DNA from: Oreocharis arfaki
Taxonomy: Eukaryota > Chordata > Aves > Passeriformes > Paramythiidae
Direction of reading: 5' to 3'
Length of the DNA stretch: 64,000 bases
NCBI GenBank assembly: GCA_013398015.1
Contig: VZRR01013710.1
Span: 153,586 to 217,585 of the forward strand
Below, one piece after another: positions 60,301 through 64,000 of the stretch. The position numbers and the translations under genes were made by a program. Under the pieces are notes generated by a model. The model was not told the origin of the DNA, made no database searches, and saw nothing but the letters and a program-made list of their open reading frames with translations. Numbering within the stretch: position 1 is the first letter of the stretch; each line of letters begins with the position of its first letter.

Positions 60301-62959
60301 CCCTGAGGGGCCCTTCTCTAACATAGGAAGTTATACTGCCTCCAAAAGGATGTCTTAAAAATTGCCTACTATTCTCTGAAACAAAACATTAATATGTATA
60401 CATTTACATGTATATATTTAAATATATGGGTGTATATATCTATATGCAATTAGAAGAAAAAGCTGTGATGGAGAAAACTAATACTTTAGTAGCAAAGTTT
60501 ATTTAGAAAGTAAATGCAAAGCATTTGTTTTGTTGACCTGGACATAGGGCACCTGTGTAATGGGGCACAGGATGCCCACATTTGGTCAAAGCAGAATCTT
60601 CCACATTCCAGATGCCACATTCTTTCTTAGAGTTAACTATTATCCATTTGCATAAGCAGAAAGCTTAAATATGCATCTTAAAATGCCCAATATCCTGGTG
60701 TCTGCTGCCTTCAGTTGGACTGCAAAAACCTTTGACCTCAACCTCTGCTTCAAGAGATGTCAAAGAAAGGTTGAAACTACTCCCCCAACATTTCAGATGA
60801 GTCAAATGACACTAATGACCCAGCTACCAGCAGCAAATAAGTGAACGTGCTTCCCATACCTCTCTGTGTCTCAGCTACCTGCTGTGCTAAAGGAATCTGA
60901 GTGGGCCTTGTGTGATTGGCTCAAGGTTCCAGACTGGCAACAATCAAATTCCAAGATTCTTTGGTTTTTACTGATTCCTCATTCTCAAGTCATCTCTTTC
61001 CTGACACCAGCAACCTGTGATTAACTCAACCAAAACATCTGCTTTCCGAACTTGAACCTTGTTTCAGAAATAAGTTCTGTTGGTTGACCTGACCCTTTCC
61101 GAGGTGCCATGTCACCACAGAACTTGTTTTTTCAAGACCTGGGATGCTGTTCTGAATGGCAGGATAGGCTATAGGGTGTTTTCAGCCAGCTGATGGTCAG
61201 CTCTGCTATGATGCACATAATGCTTGCCTTGGTGAGCTTGTGGAAGTGTGACATACTGATATTCAACAGCCACCGTCCTCTATACCATGTAGGCTTTAGC
61301 TATCTGGCATACTTGACTATGGCATGTTTTGCATTCCTCTGTGACTCTTGCAATGATTTCGACAGTCAGGTCCACTCTCAACCATAGCCCATATCTGTGT
61401 TGCATTGCTCTCTAGGGCCCACTGAGCTATGTATAGCTCACCCTTATGTTTCCAGCCTAGGTTTACCTGAGACACTTTCATTCTTATTCTCAGTCATATT
61501 TATGATGCCTCATTCTGCAACCAGTGCTGTTAATTTCACCACGGCTGTTGGAGGAACTGGACAATATTCAGTATAATTAAAGACTTAGAAACTAAAAGAA
61601 TATATGGCAAGAAAATGACAGTTTCATTTATATTGCAGCTTCAGATCAGATATAAATTGTTTAGATACTATAACACCTTTTAAAATATTTTGCTATCCTT
61701 GTATCACTGAATTTACTAAATCTGAAATGGAATTTTTTACTATAAAATGCATGTTCTGTACCTGAAGAATGAAACAGGTAAAAACAGAAACATGGTTCCA
61801 ACGCACAGAAGTTGAGTTGCCATTTATGGTAACGCCTTAATCTTTGTTTTTCAAGGGAAATGTTTCTTAATTTTCCTGCTCACAGACAGAGGAAGATTGA
61901 AGAAATGATGTAAGGAGGCAAGATAGAAATATACCAGCAATATTGAAAAAGTCTGCACTACATATTTGTTGCAACATGGGTCAATAAGCTCAAGCTGACT
62001 TCCCCAACAGCCTTATAAAATACCAAAAGCAAAGCCCCAGGGATAAGATTAACAACCCAGACCTTGCAAACCTACTTCATTTTGTATGATTTTGCTTCCA
62101 AGGTTAGCCTATGCCAACAATGCTTTTTTTTGCTGCTAGTATTTAACCTAATGAGATGAAAGCTATGGCACACACAGCCATTTAAATTGCAATGCTATCC
62201 TGCCACTACAGCATGTATCTGAACCCACTACCAAGAAAAAACATATAAAGCAGATACTAATGAGTATTTCACAACAAACAGCTTTTACCATGACTTAAAA
62301 TAAGACTTTAATTTTTTTCCTCATCTAATAAGCTGGGAGTTTAAATTAAATAATGAACAAGTTTTTATCATACAATTATGGAAATTAATGCAGTCCAAAG
62401 CCACAAGACACAAAGTACTGTTCGTGAGTTGCAGCTAGCACACATACTATACCAAAGGCAAAATACATTACTGTTTTGGGAAGGACCACACATCTCATAC
62501 AGCAATCTGTTAAGGCTGATAAGTACATGATTGCAAGCGTAATTTGACTTCATCAGGGATTTAAGAGTTTTGACAGGAATAGTAAAGGTTAGAGCGCTCC
62601 CAGAATCTTCACGAAGAATGCTATTTAAGCAGCGTTTTTCATAATTAATCATTTTTTGCATCCTTCTGCTTTGTTTTCTTTGCCTCCTTATCCTCAACAG
62701 TTTCTCACTAAATGGCTACAGATGCCACATCTCTTAAATGGCAGTACCTTCCTTGAAAGTCTAAACCACAGGGAGCAGGTACATATTACTCCATGAGAGC
62801 AACACCTTACTAAGAAGGAGCAATTATGAGAATGAAACAGTTGTCATACTTGTTATCAAGTACATTCATTTATTATTTAAGAAAACGTCATTAAACAATG
62901 ATTTAATAAAACTCCTCAAATAGAATAATCAAACATCTGCTGTAAGGTAATTTGATTCA
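57381..62959. other. Unique AT-rich sequence, poly(A) tract and an N
   Basis: T- and A-rich low complexity lies at 58730-58805. A run of about 23 A lies at 59428-59450, shortly after the N at 59403. TA-rich alternating sequence lies at 60392-60440. Sequence from 60700 to 61560 is less AT-rich and pyrimidine-rich, but I can assign it to no gene or repeat. The 109-codon minus frame at 62368-62697 and the 107-codon one at 57744-58067 have no recognised domain. Confidence 0.5.
59425..59472. repeat. Poly(A) tract next to an assembly N
   Basis: About 23 consecutive A (59428-59450) are followed by GGCAAAAAGAAG and nine more A. The N at 59403 is 25 bp to the left. The 83-codon plus frame over it (59269-59520) encodes a lysine run and is not a gene. 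No retroposed body was recognised upstream. Confidence 0.9.
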
Positions 62960-64000
62960 GAGTTTTCAAATAACTTTTTGCCTCAGTCTTCACTGAAAAA
63001 TGCTCCAGTAAAACTGTCCAGGTAACCGAGGCAAAGGCAGAGATGGGAGAATGAAGACCCACCCACCACAGGAGAAAATCTGGTTCACAAACATCTAAGG
63101 AACCTGAAGTTGCAGAAGACCATGCATGAGACCTGATAAGATGCATCTGCAGGTCCTGAAGGGACAGGCAAAGGAAGTGTCTAAGCTGCTATGCATCTTA
63201 TTTGACAACTCATGGCAGTCCAGTGAAGTTGCCTGTGAGGGGAAAAGGCAAAATATAACTCCTGCAGGGGAACTGCAGACCTGTCACTCTCACTTGTGGG
63301 TCTGTTGAAAGCATGGAATGGATTCTCCTGGAAACTTTTCTAAGACACATGGAAAATAAGGAGGTGACGATGACAGCCACCTAGCTTCACTAAGGGTAAA
63401 TTGTACCTGAAAAATTTAGCGGCCTTATACAGGGAGGTTACAGCATTGGTCTATGCAGAAAGAGCAACTGACATTTTCTTTCCAAACTTGGGAAAAGCAT
63501 TGTCATTGACACATGACATCCTTGTCTCTAAACTGGAGAGACAACTGGAGATGACAGACCACTCAGATAAGGAATTGGCTGGATGGTCACACTCAAAGGG
63601 TTGCAGCAAACAGCCTGATATCCAAGTGGAGATCAGTGACATGTGGCATTCCTCAGGGGTTGGTACTGAGACTGACACTTGTTAACATGTTTGTCATCAA
63701 CATGGACAGTGGGATTGAGCTCACCCTGAGAAAGTTTGCTGACAGCACCAAGCTGTGTGATGTGGTCAACACGCTGGAGGGAAGAGAAGCCATCCACAGG
63801 GACCTTAACAGCCTTTAAAGGTGGGACTGTGCAAACCTCATGAAGTTCAACAGGCCCAAGTGCAAGATGCTGCACCTGGGTCAGGGCAAATTGAAGTAAA
63901 ATACAAGATGGATGTGAGAGCAGTCCTGACAGAATGTATTGGGAGTGTAGAAGCTCAGCCTGACCTGTCAATGTGCTCTTGCAGTCCAGAAAGCCAAATG
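62960..64000 (+). mobile_element. CR1 LINE, plus strand, running past the window end
   Basis: From about 62965 the plus translation follows CR1 ORF2: FASVFTEKCSSKTVQVTEAK, then MHLQVLKGQAKEVSKLL and SWQSSEVA. Motif A is destroyed: 63401-63685 reads IFFPNLGKAL where the family has a YLDF.KAF core, so the aspartate is lost. In the frame 63636-63818, CGIPQGLVL is retained, but motif C is FADS instead of FADD (residues 34-37). Sequence then continues through KCKMLHLGQGK-like text to CALAVQKA at 63972-63996. Frameshifts and stops separate the blocks. The 5' part is truncated and the 3' end lies beyond 64000. The minus frames at 63451-63971 are shadows. Confidence 0.92.

Noticed and set aside
1..64000. 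CRISPR arrays, bacterial operons, tRNA or rRNA genes
   Set aside because: No regularly spaced repeats, Shine-Dalgarno-led gene rows, cloverleaf-capable A/B-box sequences or rRNA landmarks were seen. Repeat content is clearly avian.

Overview
The window looks like avian nuclear DNA: AT-rich, non-coding, and holding several CR1 LINE copies. Most of these have 3' ends built on the short ATTCTATGATTCTRTGATT-type tail, which in this form is characteristic of birds. There are also several bird-type endogenous retrovirus LTRs. I recognise no host protein-coding exon, rRNA, tRNA or known ncRNA, and no bacterial-style gene organisation, CRISPR array or operon. The window is best read as a gene desert or the inside of a very large intron. 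Nearly all open reading frames of 60-200 codons are chance ORFs in AT-rich DNA or antisense shadows of repeats. The only recognisable protein-coding remains are decayed CR1 reverse transcriptase pieces.

Layout. 1-10.4 kb: unique AT-rich sequence with one striking feature, two 220-bp arms in inverted orientation (about 95% identical by eye) 906 bp apart (2056-2275 and 3182-3401). 10.4-20.4 kb: CR1 fragments, including two facing each other tail to tail at 12.8-13.6 kb and a much older CR1/L3-like element at 18.6-19.4 kb. 21.4-24.1 kb: a retroviral cluster. It holds a truncated minus-strand LTR whose outer edge is part of a 120-bp inverted repeat with 23.08-23.20 kb, then a complete 699-bp solo-like LTR with perfect 9-bp terminal inverted repeats. 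27.2-27.6 kb: a possible degenerate LTR with a (GCA)7 tract. 29-32 kb: two short CR1 tails. 35.6-42.3 kb: the densest repeat block. It has a plus-strand LTR, a 398-bp segment repeated across a single N, a 1.6-kb minus-strand CR1 with reverse transcriptase motifs, a minus-strand LTR of the same family as the first, and a broken piece of the 23.4-kb LTR family at another single N. 42.3-55.7 kb: mostly unique sequence with one CR1 tail and a candidate regulatory motif pair (CCAAT box beside an RFX X-box-like site) at 47.72-47.75 kb. 55.7-57.4 kb: two CR1s joined 5' to 5'. 57.4-62.9 kb: unique. 62.96-64.0 kb: a plus-strand CR1 that runs off the window.

The repeats do not form a functional system. 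Every CR1 is 5'-truncated and carries stops, frameshifts or lost catalytic residues, so none could move itself. No complete provirus with gag-pol-env is visible. Single N characters at 23750, 37547, 42142 and 59403 appear to be closed assembly gaps. The one at 37547 sits exactly at the junction of a near-perfect direct duplication, which is more likely an assembly artefact than biology. I found no convincing new biological system. The best leads are the two inverted duplications, the N-flanked duplication and the RFX/NF-Y-like site.
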